Shown here: positions 12,501-27,500 of the stretch, piece after piece
Numbering within the stretch: position 1 is the first letter of the stretch
Layout: each line of letters opens with the position of its first letter
DNA from: Ephydatia muelleri
Lineage: Eukaryota > Porifera > Demospongiae > Spongillida > Spongillidae
Direction of reading: 5' to 3'
DNA: 64,000 nucleotides
NCBI GenBank assembly: GCA_013339895.1
Contig: JABACO010000018.1
Location: 6,958,699 to 7,022,698 of the forward strand
Made by a program: the position numbers and the translations under genes
Notes under the pieces: generated by a model
The model's database searches: none
What the model saw: only the letters and a program-made list of their open reading frames with translations
Told to the model about the DNA's origin: nothing

Positions 12501-15500
12501 TGCAGGGCTTGGAGTGGGCACCTATGGCTATGTTGGCATAGTAACGAGGTCCATGTGCATCATCAATCCTGCGGAACCTCTGATTGAACAGGTCATAGAA
12601 ACTCTCGTGAATATCATCGGTCTGTGCCATTACAACGGTGTGTCCCTCAATGGCAGAGTGACGAATGGCTGCTATGGTGTTGATCTAGGGAAGGGGGTGG
12701 GTGGGTGGGTGGATGGGTCGGTTTGTGGAGTAAATGGTAATTTCATAAAATGATTTGTGCTTCTTAAATATACTAACCTTTTGCAGGTGAGTGTCTCCAG
12801 GGAAGTCACTGCACACAAACACACGTGTCTTCTGCCTATCCAGGACACCAAATGTAAACAGAAGCCTCACTAGTGAATCATCCTCTGATGGATCAATTAT
12901 CAACTTGTATCTGACTTCATTTTCAGTACGATTGGCCTCATTTGGTCGATCTGCAAGGGTGTCACGCAAGATATCAAGAATCTGCCTCTGTGCAACATGT
13001 TCTAAACGAGCACCAAGCTGACAAGGGAACAGGATGAGAAGGTATACATTACACAGAGAATACACAATTGGCATGGTAGCTCACTGTTAATAGGAATTGC
13101 TTGCAAATGTGCTCAAATTCATCAGAACCATTGAAGTTCCTTTCCAAAGCTTCCAGCACAACCTGGGCATTCAGTGTGTTCTGGCATTTCCTCCTCAAGT
13201 AGTTCACAAAGTGAATAAAATCTCGAAGACCAAAAAATTGCTTAAACTCTTTCTGTTCCATCAGACTGAGGTAAGGACTGCACAACTTTGCAATCGTGGT
13301 AAGATCATTTTTAAGTTCGGGTGGAGGGTTATCAGGGTCTGAACACAAGCATCCCTTAGCTAGTGTTTCAAGGTCATCAGCCGAACTCTCCGGCCTGAAG
13401 AGACTAATGGCACGGTTGGTCTTTGCTGCATCCAGGACATGATTTGTAATGGCAACAAAGGAGACCTCTGGATTGTCCAAGTAGTAGTGAAGGACTTTCA
13501 GTGACTCGTGACTCTCTTCTGGAAGGCCAGCCTCATCCATAAATACTACACAGTTGATGGGCAGAGAAATCTTTAAGTGAGACTTCTGACGATTAATGGC
13601 TCGAGAGAAAACAGTTTGAATCTCATTGGATGTGGTACGTCTTGAGCACTGGTAATAGTGTGGGTCAAGAGAGGGATACTTGTCTGTGTGTCTGAATAGC
13701 AGCATTTTGGACTCTTGACCCTTTAGATTGGCTACAGTAATGTTGAAGGACAGGGTCTTTGAGGACCCTGGGGCGCCCACAATGATCAGGGGTATTCGTG
13801 TGACTGTGCAGATGATAGTCGCAAAAATGTTTTCTTTCAGGGCCTGGGTCTTGGCAATGCCCTGTGGAAGTTCCACCTGATCGATGTACCAGTTCAGCTC
13901 ATCATTGAATGCTTGAGAAAATCTGACTTCATTCGGGAGTCTGTTTCCTTTGTCCATTAGATCTTTGTAGGCTTCACGAAACTTAGTGTTCAGGCGCATG
14001 TAGTAGACTATACCAAGTGCTACCAGCACTGCTCTGCGATGATAGTCCGTGCGATCCCCATACGGCTTACTAGTCGTATATCCCTTCATGAGCCACTCAT
14101 GCAGGGTGAACACCCTCTGGATGTCCCTCTGGCTCACACAGCTATGAGATGCTATTTTAGCTTCATCTGGGCTAATGCCATGGGACCTCAGCAGCTGTTC
14201 TGCATAGTGTCTCATGACCTCCTGACTCTCTACAATGAGCTCAGTGAGGCCGGCTATCTCCACGTTGGATATGGTTCGGTGAAGCATCTTCATCTTGGCA
14301 TTAATGTAGTCACTCTCTTGCACAGTGTCAAGAGAGCCATAGTCCCACATGATCAGCTGCAGAGTCGGGTGGAGTGGGCGGACATAGTAAGATCCTCTCA
14401 GCCATCTGTCCTGCTCATGGGATGCCAGACTGTTGCCACGGTGAGGATTGCAGGCTGCCACAACAAACATGTTCTTCGGTATGGGCTGAAAGGGAAAAAG
14501 GTTACTGTCAAGGATGACCTCTGGAGTAAATGATAGCTCACCTCTCCATCCATTGTCCTATCCACAATGAATTCTTTGAGGAGCCCAAGACATGATGAAG
14601 TGTTCACCTCATCCAGAAACACCTGATTGTCGCCAGATACAATATATTACACTCAAAATGGCTAGCTTACTGTAACAAAAGGAATCCTCTCAAAGTTTTG
14701 CTTGGATTCCAACTGCAGCTGGAGCTCTCTGGCCTGGTCGAAAGCTGGTTTCAGCAATTCTTGTATTTCAAGTGGAGTCAGGGCTGGGGTGTTCAGATGT
14801 GTGTAGTTCATGCAATGGCATATGCAAGCAAGTATTTAAACACATTCTCTACATGGAAGTGAGATCCAGGGATGTGAAAAATACAGTTGAACTAATCTTA
14901 CACATACTGACTGATTTATCAGTTTATAATTACCATGCATTAAAATGCAGTTATATGCTCATATCTGGGACCTATGTAGGATTTCCAAGTGTACATAAAC
15001 AATAATACATCTGCCTCCACTTGTCCATTAAACTCAAAGTGGTAATGTGCATATGAACGTGTGCTGACATTTTTGTGGAATGGTGGGTAGACACTTCAGT
15101 GTTGACATTTTTTGTGATTCCTACATCCTTTCACTACACATGATGTGAATCAGGAACATCTTATGAATATGAAGTAAACATCAAAAGGTAGCATTTGAAT
15201 GCCAGAAGTGCCTTTTCATCAACAAGTCGTATGAACACGAGTTGGTTTCAATGTAAACAAATTTTTTTGTACATATACGGGCATAACGTTTTGAAAATAA
15301 AAATTCGTACATTATGTGTCTACTGAAAGGGTTCTATACTGACCACAGTGGGGGGATTGAACCTTTGTCCTCTAAAGTATAGCAGATGCAAAAACATTAG
15401 CTATTATAGTGCACTTTATTGTGTGACCTCTGCAAGGAACCTACAATTATTCCTTTTAAAACGAGTGCGCCTAGGTACCTGACTACCTGCTCACAACATC

Positions 15501-18500
15501 CTGGCCGGGTGGGGATGAGGAAATGAAGATCTTCTCAAACAAGGAAGTTATTTGGATGTAGGATTGGGTGATGCAAAAGATGTACAGTGGGGTTTGATAA
15601 GATGCTGCTACTAAATAGTCCTACAGTTTGTAAATAGGGAATATGTCTGCATTTGCATATTTATCCTATCAAACCTCATTGTAACAGGACTGTATCGTGT
15701 AATTAGGACTGCCCAATCTTACATCCAAATCACTTTATCGATGAACACATTCTTAAAACAGCTTGTACACATAGACAAATTTATTTGTTTTTTTTTGGTT
15801 TTCACATTTGGACTTGCCATTTGATACCTGCAGCTTTGTTTGTATTACGTATTATGGAATAGAGCTTGCACAAACTTACCTGCATGGATATTGAGCTTGT
15901 AAAATGTTGATTTTAGCTGAGCATAGTAGACCGCTTGCAGTAGTTTTGCTGTGGCCTACACATGGTACAGTTTGTGCAGTGTTATCAGACATCAGATGTA
16001 GATGTTCCATCCAGGGTACACAATAGATGTGGGGTATATGTACATGCGCACTAAAAACTATTAATCTCCATGGTTAGTATCACTTGTATCACTCCTCACA
16101 ATGTATGAAAAACACAGAGAATGTTATCCTTAATTAAGATCCAGGTTAATGGGTCCTACATGTAAATAGGAATGGCTTCATGTACATTGAGCATTAGAAA
16201 AGTGTTCTATCTATTTGTCAGTTGCTCCATATTCCAGCAATGTCATGGTGCACATATTTGTACAACATGAGGACAAGGTAATGATGCTAAATGGGTGGTA
16301 AATATATCTATGGAATTACCCATGAGCTTTATTAGACTGCGCCATTTTTCATGAAAAGTCAGGTCTATCCATAATAATTTTCCCTCCTACTCAGATAGCA
16401 AAAAAAGGCATCGAAATATAGCATTCAACTACTAGATGCATATCTTTATCAAAATAGCTTGATTCAGTTTCAATGTAAAGCATGGGCATCCTAATGGCTA
16501 ATGGCATACCATGATACTTGAAGTTTATATGTAAATACGTCACAGAAGAATGTCAAAACTCTGAATAACACTGATTGAAATAGGAAAACAACAGCCAATT
16601 GGGAACTCACTAATTAATAAAGGTGTGGGCAAATTCATTAAATAGTTCACACCTACTACTCAATTATGCTGCACAGAACCCTGTGAGTGTTGGGTGCAGA
16701 AAAAATGGAAAAGCTTGTAAACGAGATGGAACCTATCGCCACTCAGATGTCTTGGCAGATAAATATAAAAACTGTAAAACAAGAAATGGATCACTTCTCT
16801 AACAAGAGGGAGGGAGGGATGGAGGAGAGGAAAGGGGAGGGAGTACTCACCTCCACAGTGTTATTTGCATCAGCCTCTGCAAACAAAGTGCCCAGATCAG
16901 TCTTCTCCTTGGTAACAAGAAGTCTAACAACTGGGAGGTGCCTCATTGCCAGAAGGTGTTGCCTCAGGCGTATGCACAACATTTCAGAAGATTGGCTTGA
17001 GCCTGGCAAGCTACACAACAGCTGCATATCTTCACAGGAGACATGCTTGTCCTCCAACAACTGATTTATTAGCTGCACACATTTCTAGTTTCGATATAAT
17101 GTGCTTGGATGAACAGTCACTATCACATGAGGCACAGACACACTTACCCCATAGCTCTCGCAGGAGTCTTCAGAAAGGTCTCCTATCCTCCGAGTAAGCA
17201 AATCATGGATGCGACCCTTCTCCGTGTTCCAACTGCCCAACAAGGAATGATTCCAGAGGGCAGACAACATCTGCACCAGGGCAGTCTTGCCCACACCGGT
17301 CTCCCCTTCAATGATCACAGGTACACCACATCTGTAACGCTCATGGATGTTCAGCATCTTGAGGGTGTAGTCCAGAGTGAGGACATAGTTGGCCTCATCA
17401 ATCTGCTTCAGACGACCATCCTTCAACTCAACACCAAGTGCCTTTGACAGGTACTTGTCAAGGATGTCCCTGGTGTGCATCTCCCTGATGATACAACATA
17501 ATGAATCTTTTTCAACATCAGTGAATCGTGCAAGCTTACATCATAGATGGGACCTTCACTCCTATCTTCATAAATTTGGTGCGATCAGCTGCCAACAACT
17601 TATCGGCATGAAGTGTGATGAGATCAATGCTGGATGTGTCATAGATCAACTGAGAGATGAGATAATGCAGTGAACAGTAATCTATCATCATTAGCCTCTA
17701 ACCTGCTGATGAGGGTTGATGGACCAGTTCTCCTTAATTGCCGGGTCACAGAAATCACTAACTTCTTTCAACATGGCTTCCATAAGGGTAGATCCCAGTG
17801 TTCTGGTGTTCGTGGGTACTTGCTCTCCTTGACCGTTTTTCGTATATTCACCAACTCCAAGGTTGTAGTTGAAGGCAGGTAAGTGATCAAGAAAGCAACA
17901 TCGAGTGTTCATATATCTAGGGAAGGTAGAAGCATTCAGTGACTATAACACAGCAACACTATGTCAGTAAAAGATTTACGGCGACTCATTTCTTGCATCT
18001 CAACTACAACTACTGTATGAATAACACTTTCATTGGCACTTTTTAATGATGATATTTTTCTAAGGTGGATTATTATCGATGCAAATTAATCAGGCAGCTC
18101 TCATTTCAGTAGAAAGTTTGCAACATGAATAGTATGTTCTTGAATTCTACTTGAGGCAAATTTGCCAGGCACATACGAGTAAACATAAAATAATCTGTTA
18201 TGACTATAATAGGGCAAATGAAAAACAGAAGGGGGAATCCATGGTTTACAGGGTGCATTAATTGTATGTGATACTGAATGTTTGTAGATGTTGGTAATTA
18301 CTCATGCTGAATGATTATAACCTAATTAAAAACAAGACTCTTAGTTCATTTTCCCTCCATTCATACTGGATCATTTCTGCGACAAGGAACCTAGTGCACG
18401 TTTTTTCAAGATTTCAAATTTTTTGATATTTTAGAAGTCTAGAATGTCTTCAACACAGAGATTCTTACGCACTGAGAATCAGAGTACAGTAGCGGTCAAA

Positions 18501-21500
18501 TTAAACATCACACATCGTCTTAGTGCTACAATCTGGCGACGATGCAGAACGATCTAAAAAGACTATCCAAAACTATTCAACAAACGAAACCTATATCGGC
18601 ACCTAAAAAGTGTCAACTAGCGGGTGGGACTTAGTCTTAGTCTTTGCATTGTGCGCTTGCATGATACAAACAGTACACGCTTTTAGAAAAGTTCATGTGC
18701 CTTGGCTTAGGCTTTGGAGCGTCTCCGATTTTCCGGCAGCAAAATCGCCTGTGGCTCTCCATTTGGATACTACACTCATCAGTCCACAAAACGTCTTCAA
18801 AATTGCATCCATTAAATTCGCCTTGGCCCAGCTTCTGTTTATTAACATTGCGTACGAGCTGGCAGTATGCGCTACTGCGAAATGTCCATCCAAGAGATCT
18901 CCTGCAGCGAAGAACAGTGCAATAACGTATCTATTAGCCACGTGACTGTAACAGCCAGTGGAGTTGGTGCACAGTTGTTTCGTCGTCGATATGCATCTGT
19001 TGCTCAAATAAGGCCTTAATTTCTGCAGTCACCTTGGACAAACGCCCTGAGCCCGGCTTTCTAGCGATGCTGTGGTTCCGCGTACCTCTTCAAAAACAAA
19101 AATACGTTTTCGCGAGTACACGATAGATTTTCAGCCTTCAGTAGGTTATACATATTGTAGGAGCTTTGTAGCCTTTGCGAGCAAGACATAACATGCGAAG
19201 CTTCAAATTGTAATCTTTATCAACTGAAGCACGTGTGTAATAGCGGCCAAATATAAAAACTAACCTAAAACGATGACTTGCAATGTGCTAAATAGCCAGC
19301 GTTGAAACGATACAGAGCCAAACGAACCTACAAACAAAGCCATATATTCGTCGCACGGTCGTACCACTAAGACGATGTGTGATGTTTAATTTGACCACTA
19401 CTGTATATGTCATGGAGTTGTAAGACACTGAATTTTTAATTAGTCATACATTTCAACGCAAGTGCTACATTTCTAATGCGTGTACTGGAAAATTTATAAT
19501 GTAGGAACAATCGCTTATCTAGATAATCATAATACAAATTCCATATCATAATGTCATTTAATTTCACAGCTCATGGATGAAACATAACCAAATAGAACAA
19601 CTTCATGATGCGAAGCGTTAACAATGATATCAAACTGATTTTGAAAGCCAAACTGTAATTTTCTATAACCTGTTGTTACTTACATATTACAAACTATTAA
19701 ATATCTATGCAAAGTTGCCACACCCCATGTATGTGCATGAATAGGACCATAAAAATGTGCAAAAATAAGTTAAACTCTCATATGCTACAATTATATCTTC
19801 AAGTTCATACTCAAGACCAGCAAGGTGAATAACAGGTGCTCACAATGTGGACATGACTCACTTGATGAACAAACGTTGTGTGATCTTCCTGGTTCTAATA
19901 TGACGTGGCATAAACTCATCCAGTAATTTATGACACTCCTCTTCAGCAATATTGGAGTCCAAACTGAATTTCACTTGTCGATCTGCGAACAAGAATAAGA
20001 CCAAAATGGGTCCATCACAAACAGCATACATCGGCAGAAGCTGGCACAAATTAGACAATAAGCATCAATTGAAGCTTTATACTTAGCTGCAAAATGAAAT
20101 GAAGTACACAACATACAGTATCAGTTCATATAATTTTAGAATGATATGCATAATTACATTCCCATCACTAAAATACAACAGAGCCGGTGATCTGAATGAT
20201 GGGGACCGCCCCCATTGTTTATCAGCCAGAGTGCATACTTGAGGTCTGAGTAATGTTGTAATTAACCGATTATACGCGGAAGACGCAAATTTGCGTCCGC
20301 GCACGTACAGCATGTACTCCACGACATTGCCAGTGGTTATTACATACAGACAGCCGTAAACGTGCGATTGTTACCAACAGGGTCTTTGCAAAAGTTAAAT
20401 AGCTATATCATACAGTCTTCATGTAGGGGGAGGGATGCAGCGTGTGATAAGGTCTGATACTGCACACTCAGCACACATACACGGCTATCAACACATTACT
20501 ATATACGTACATTCAGCGTTTGCTACCAATGCATCCCTAAGTATACTCAGCGTACAACCATGTATGACCCACACACAACACAAAGTCCACTCAGCGTACA
20601 GCTACACGTATACGCTCTATTTTGCAGCTACCTACATAACTACATACAATACTATAATGATCGTCTCTGGTTCAAAAGCGTTCACGTCGATCGCAACTGC
20701 TGCAAAATAAAACCTCACATAATCACAAATATTTAGGCTAAATTTTCTCCCAAATATTCAGTCCACACCATGCGGTACAGTACGGACCGACTCTGATACC
20801 ATGCATGAAAATGATAAACATATTACTATAACAATTCCGCGTATAATCGGTTAACTGTAGAATACTTCATTCTCAGTGACAATTAGACAATTATTCATTT
20901 GATTTGACACATCAAAAAGACTCAGACCTCTTCTCCTACCACTTGACCCATACTCCAATTTCCTTGGTGGCTATTAATCATAGATTGATCAGGTGCTTAC
21001 TTAAGTAGAATTTGCTTACTTAATCTTTAGCCCAATACTCCCATAGCCCATGGATCGCGTGTAATGTTTATAAAGTGATTTTGGTATTACAGAGGACTCA
21101 AAGTTTCATCGCCTCTTAACCCTGGTTCAAACAGAGCTTGTATACGTATGCTTTTATGTGGGGAAAAAAGATACACGCTATAATGATGTGATGTAGATAC
21201 ATGTAAGTACTACAAAATGCGTTTATTTTACGTACTCTGAGAAGGTAAGCAATATCTCCCGATGCATATTGAAGCCAAGAAAACGAGTACAGTGTTCTTT
21301 GACCCGCATTGTCCTGATCAGATAAGAATAGTGAATAACATGGTGCCGGGGATAAAGGTCGGATGTACTGTATACGCCTTAGCGCAAAGGGTAATGGGGA
21401 GTAAGCGATCAAAACAGCGCTACGGATCAACTTGGAAGACAAAAGACTCTGCAGTACCGTCACTGCAATGATCGGAACAGGTCGTAGCCGAAAGTGGGAG

Positions 21501-24500
21501 TGTCATTTTGAACAACTGTCTATGCCATGTATATTGTCAGCACGCTCACTCATAATCAGTGGCCAGGATAATGATACCTTACCTCCTCAGCAATCAACAG
21601 CTGCAAGTGTAAATGAACAACTAATGACAGGCGATAATGATGTTGAATTGGATGATGCTTGTAGAAGGGGTAGATGAAGATGGAGGGGTAGATGGCAAAA
21701 TTGATGACATAGATGAAGCTGGATTGAGTGTAGATGATGACGTGAACAATGTTGCGATGCAGCAAGAAGAAAGTACTGTGCAAGAAGGCCAAGAATCAAT
21801 CAAAGATGATCCACTTAACTGCAATGGTGTTAAGTGGAGTGTGGTTTCTAATGTATCTGAGGATACACCTGTGCAACCATGCTACAGAGCCATGATACTG
21901 TGGGATAATAACACTGAGGAGAAAAGCGCACAGTCCTGGACTATCATTTCCTATGCAGATCATAGATAACATTGTTGAATGGATATCACAAGCCATGCCT
22001 CCAGGGAAGAGGGGTATAAACAGTGCTACAATATTGAAGTTGTTTGGCTACCTCCTTGCATTAACAACTACTTCTCGCAGAAGGAACCTAGTTCAGTGAA
22101 TGTGATGGGTTTTTTCCAGCTCCTCGTTTTGGAACTCGGTTTGGGCTTTCTCAGCATCGCACTGATATGCTTTTGCGAGCTCTCAGATTTTACCCATTAA
22201 CAGATATAGAAATAAATGACGAGTGGAGTTCAGTGTGCAGACTGATAGATGCCTTCAATCTGTGTCGTGTGCGGAGTTGTTCTATCCGTCATGGCAGATA
22301 TGTGTGGACGAATTGATGAGTGCTTGGAGGGGTAAAGACGGTAACTTTTGTAGTGATGGGTTGCCACATGTCCAGCAAGATAGACAAAAAGCCTAAAGGT
22401 GTAGGCACCAATTTGAAAGATGCAGCTGATGCAGAGTCAAAGGTTATCATTCTAATAGAAATTCAAGAGGGAAAGGAGGAAATGAATTAGAAGGAATATA
22501 TGGATGTGTACAAAAAAGCTGGCACTGCACAAGTTCTGCGACTAACTAAGCCTTGGCATGGAACTGGAAGAGCAGTATACACTGATTCTGCCTTTGCCAG
22601 TGTGACAACAGCCATTGCCTGTCGTCAGAAAGGCCTCCACTTTACAGGCTTGGTTAAGACTGCCACAACCAAATTTCCAAAGAAGTTTCTGGATTCCTGG
22701 GAATACAAAGAGTTAGGAGATTCTGTTACTCTTGTGGCACAACATGATGGCTATCCTTTGATTGCTCATGGATGGGGGGACAAGGTAAGAAAGAACTTCA
22801 TCTTTACCAGATCAGTCACACTAGATGGCCAGCCTTCCAACAAACGAAGATGGCGTGAAATGTTGGATGCAGATGGCAATAAAGTGGGGCTCACAGAGGC
22901 ATACGTGAAACATGTGAAGCGATCCAAGTTGGTGAAGGAATATTGTGATTCTGCCTCAGTCATAGACATCAACAACCATGTGAGGCAGGGTGGGTTATCA
23001 CTTGAGACAGCTTGGAAGACGCAGAATAGGTCCAGTAGGGTAATATCCACCATACTGGGCATAAGATGCTTACCTGATATGGAAACACTTCCATCCTGAT
23101 GGTAGGAACTGGGACCACGCATCCTTCACCGAAGAACTTGCTATGCAACTTCTTTCAATCCCAGAAGATGAAACAAGCCCAAATGTGTCTCTAGATTCAA
23201 GTGCAGATGTACATACACTCAAAGGGCATGAAATACATCCAATGAGCGAGTTAGAACACAAAGGACAGACTAGTTCTGGAAAATCATGAGTACAACTTAG
23301 ACGATGTGGTAGAGGTTGCAAGTACTATTGCAAAGGCTGTTCTAATCCAGATAACAACATACTAGTGCCGCTCTGTGGTTTACAAAGCAAAAACAGATCT
23401 GCTTGTATGATGAAGCACATTCAGTTGTGACATGTTTAAGCAAAAACGGATCTGCTTGTATGATTCTGTTGTGACATGTTTACTTCATTATGTAATGCTG
23501 TACCAGTCTGATGTTGTTTACTGTGCAGCATTTTCCAAACATTGCATTGCAACGTACAACTGTAGGTCTGGGTACGATAAAAAATGGCAGCGTAACTTTA
23601 TGTGCGTACAGTATTTTGGTGGTTCTAGCAGCCTTTTGAAGCTAAATAGCGTTATCTAACTGTATACAGAGTCTTTCATCAATAACTTAAAGGTTTATAT
23701 GGAGACCTTGGTAGCAGAACGTGTGATAACTCTCGTACTGCTTTTTATACGTAGCTTTAGCACTAGTACTTGTTTCCATCATTGCTAAGGCTGGAGGTTA
23801 TACGGCGAAATCAAATTACGTGTATAGTTGTGTTGCTGTATGGAAAATGATGCTGTGGCTTGCGTTGAACCCCTGGAAAATACTTTTATATGGATGAAAC
23901 AATAACAATTGACTTTAGTGCGCTTACTAAAGTAAGCGTTACGCACAACTTAAGTTTGTACTGATCAATCTATGATTAAGGGACCCGCCACTCCCCACTT
24001 CTCACAACTCCCCCCTCCCCCTGAGTATATTATTATTATTACTAACCCTATCTTATTGAGTTGTTGCTTGAAATATGGGATCATTGCGGTGAAAAGGGAC
24101 CTATTGTATAAATCCCATACAAGTAATACAAATGTAATGTTTGCATTGAAATATAAAACTTAATGCCTCGCAACTCTGTGACTGATAGTCTGATTCGCTG
24201 TGTAGAGGATATTACAAATTTATATAGAATTTAAAAACTGAAATAACCTATTCCCTATTTGCTGCCATGATCCCATGTACATGCAATAAATCATAATCAC
24301 ATTTACTATAATATTCAAGTTAAAAACTTAACTTTGATTGTACAAATGTAGCTGGCCGTCCACTTACCTTTAAATATGGCAAATTATACAGTGCTACTTT
24401 GTATGTGTACTTCTTTTATATACGCAGGTATCATTTAATGTAGGTGGAGGCTGAAGGTCACAGTCATTGTGGTCACAAACTAGCCCTACATGTGGTTATC

Positions 24501-27500
24501 TGCCTTGCTAGAAGCCAACAACTATAAACTCCAATCTATTTGTAATGTACATGATATGTGTACGTAACTACCACAAATTAGTTCCATTTGTAATATGAAC
24601 TTCCACTAATTGAAGCTGACGAATTCTGATCTCTGGTACACCATTTGACAGTACTAGCAAGGTCACTGATATTCCAAAGTATGCCAATACATTGAACATA
24701 CCATCTTTGTAAAACCGATCAATCCTCTTTTCCTTGTAAGCCTTCAGGTACTTACACACCAGCTGCACCTCCTCATCAATGATGAAGGGAATTTCATTAA
24801 GTACCTTGCGTGCTGATCCCAGCAGACCAAGGGTGGGGATGTCACCACAGAACTGTTCCAGCATCTCTTCAGGGGTCATGGTAAGGTCTCGAGATGGCAC
24901 CTCCACGTAAATGACCCAATCTAGCCCTCCAGGAAGACGGAAGGAGAGTCCAGTGTCCCTGTCCTCTACATACCCCAAGATCAGGAGGTCAAAGAAGAAC
25001 CAGCCAATGACCTCTATCAATCTGCGATACAAGGTGTGCTCTGCAGTCTGTTTGTCTTCACTCTCGGGATTCTAACGAGGAATAAAAAGCAAATCTTTGA
25101 ATCACAATACTGAATGAACAGGCAAATAGCTATGAGGACACCAAGAGCATCTGCTTTACCAATAATGGTACACCTAATACTTGTTCTTGCCATATATTTC
25201 CTTGAACAACACTGACAGAGATTTGTTGACTTACATTATTTAGATTATGTAATGGGAAACTCCTTCCTTCAGGTGGTAGTAGTGTAAAATTGAAGAAAAT
25301 TGCACAGTCAGGTTTGTCAGAGGGAAGACGACGCAGTTTTTTGATGGCACCAAGAGGGGCAAAGGCTTCATTCACAGAAATGGTGCAACTGGAAGGACAC
25401 TGCTCCAACTGTCTCTTAATGTAATGGGTCTTCCCATCACCTGCCACACGGGGACATGTGAAACACTTGCAGAACAAGCACAGCTGCACACACATACCAG
25501 CATTTCCAAAGACCAGCTGTACGAGTGATTGAGCAAGTTTATCACGTTGAACCTTCCTCATACCTGCAGGCTCCATCTGTAATAATAAAAGGTCAAGGAA
25601 GTAGATAACGTATATGTATTGGCATGAATAACCAAAGCATCCACATCTTTCTGAACAATAATAACTATATTGTTAAGTTTTAATTAGCTAGACTAATTAT
25701 AGTTTAAGTTATGCATATAGTATTAGTGTAAAGCTTACAATAAGCAGTTTGTAATTACAAAATCAAGGTCCTCTAAAATAAAATGAAAACCTAGCCACAT
25801 ATTCACGATGAGCAATTCAATACAACTAGTATTAAGTATATAATTGGTAGTTCCCAAACAGACTAAGCAAACTCCGCTCATGATTTCAATTCACACATAA
25901 CTTAAACTATTATATTAATACAGTACATCAAGCACAAAACTACTCCCTAACCCTCAAGCAGATCCATTGTTGTGGCTACTTATTGGAGCGTGCGATGAAA
26001 GCACAAGCATTGGCTAAAACTAAGAGCAGACAGCGCCTGCCACAGATGGAATTAAGCATGGTAGAGCCTGAGTGGAATTGGCTTGTGCCACAAGTCGTAC
26101 TGCTAGCTTAGAGAAAAACTGGCCTTCCATTCTTCCTCATGCATCTAATGTCTGAATCATTATAATTATGCACACCTGGGCCCTGGCCATATCTTTACAC
26201 CTATAGCCATAGAGTCTTCTGGTGTGTTTGGCACAGAGACTCTAAATATCCTAAAAGATCTTGGTCATCGGCTTAAATTGGCTTTTGGAGAGAGCAGTGC
26301 ATACCCCTTACTCCTTCAAAGGCTCTCAGTAGCTGTACAACATGGAAATGCTGCATCTGTTATGGGTTCTTTGGGCTCAGAGCAGACTGAGGATATTTTT
26401 CTGTAACTTATGTCTATTTGTGATTAGTTGTGCTTATTATTATCATTATTGCACTCCAACTCCAAGTATTTATTACTATTATTCCAACATTATTCCAATA
26501 ATAAATGTCTTTTATTTTTATTTTTTATTATTGAATAAAATATATAAATAACAGCAGAGAATACAAGAATGCATGAATGTCTTATTATAATATTGAGATA
26601 TACAAGACAATACACGAATGGAATAAATGCTCAAACAGAATTATTATTATTATTGTCACTAAAAATGTTCTATCCTATGTTTTATACCTACACTAGAGCT
26701 CATCCCAAGATGGCCCTGGCAATAGACCTGACGAGAGACATATTTACATGGCTATATATCTCCAACAGAAGGCCTGACTTATGGCTGGTCTGACCAAAGG
26801 CAAGTAACGATGTGAGACGATTAAAAACTTCATGTGCCTCCTTCCCCCAATTGCCATACATCTCCACTGCTAGAGGAATGCACAACCACCCCAAATCCTG
26901 GCACTTTGCATCATTGGTTGTGTGTTGCCTGGCTTCAGCAACACGACCAGCTGCACCCTCATAGATACTAGATATGTTTAGGATGGCAGGGGTAAGGGGT
27001 GAGGTGATGGTGACATCGAAAGCAGCCGGGTGGCCTCTGTCCCAACTCTGAACAAGGATGTCTGCTGGGCGAGAGTTGATGTTCTCCCTGCTCAAGCCGT
27101 AACCGACCTCTATCTTCACAGAGAGGTGCGCCCAGCGACAGAAACCTGCCAGGATGTCACGCAGGAGGTTGTGCCGAGTGACCACGAAACCTCCATGCCT
27201 ACAAGAAACTGCATGATGTCCTAGGGGGTCAAGGACCGTGTCCGGGCAAAAAGGGCAACAGGAACCTCCTGCTGTGTTCAGACCAAGCCACCATCTGAGA
27301 GCCATCTGACATTCTGCTGAACCCAAATGTAAGTTCAAACCTGGGGAGGGAATAGTAGATATCCAAGAACCTACAAAGGGGGCTGAAACTGAAAGGAGAC
27401 GTGCCTTATTAACTTGGGAGGAGGAGGACAGTAAAGATTGAAAGGCGAGCCCATCTACCTTTTTAGACAAGCTACTTTGAGGTGGAGGAGAATCAAGTAT

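Noticed and set aside
24568..24701. Extension of the AAA2-region open frame (FNVLAYFGISVTLLVLSNG)
   Set aside because: A good GTATGT donor at the end of exon 24702 precedes it; this is intron sequence that happens to be open.
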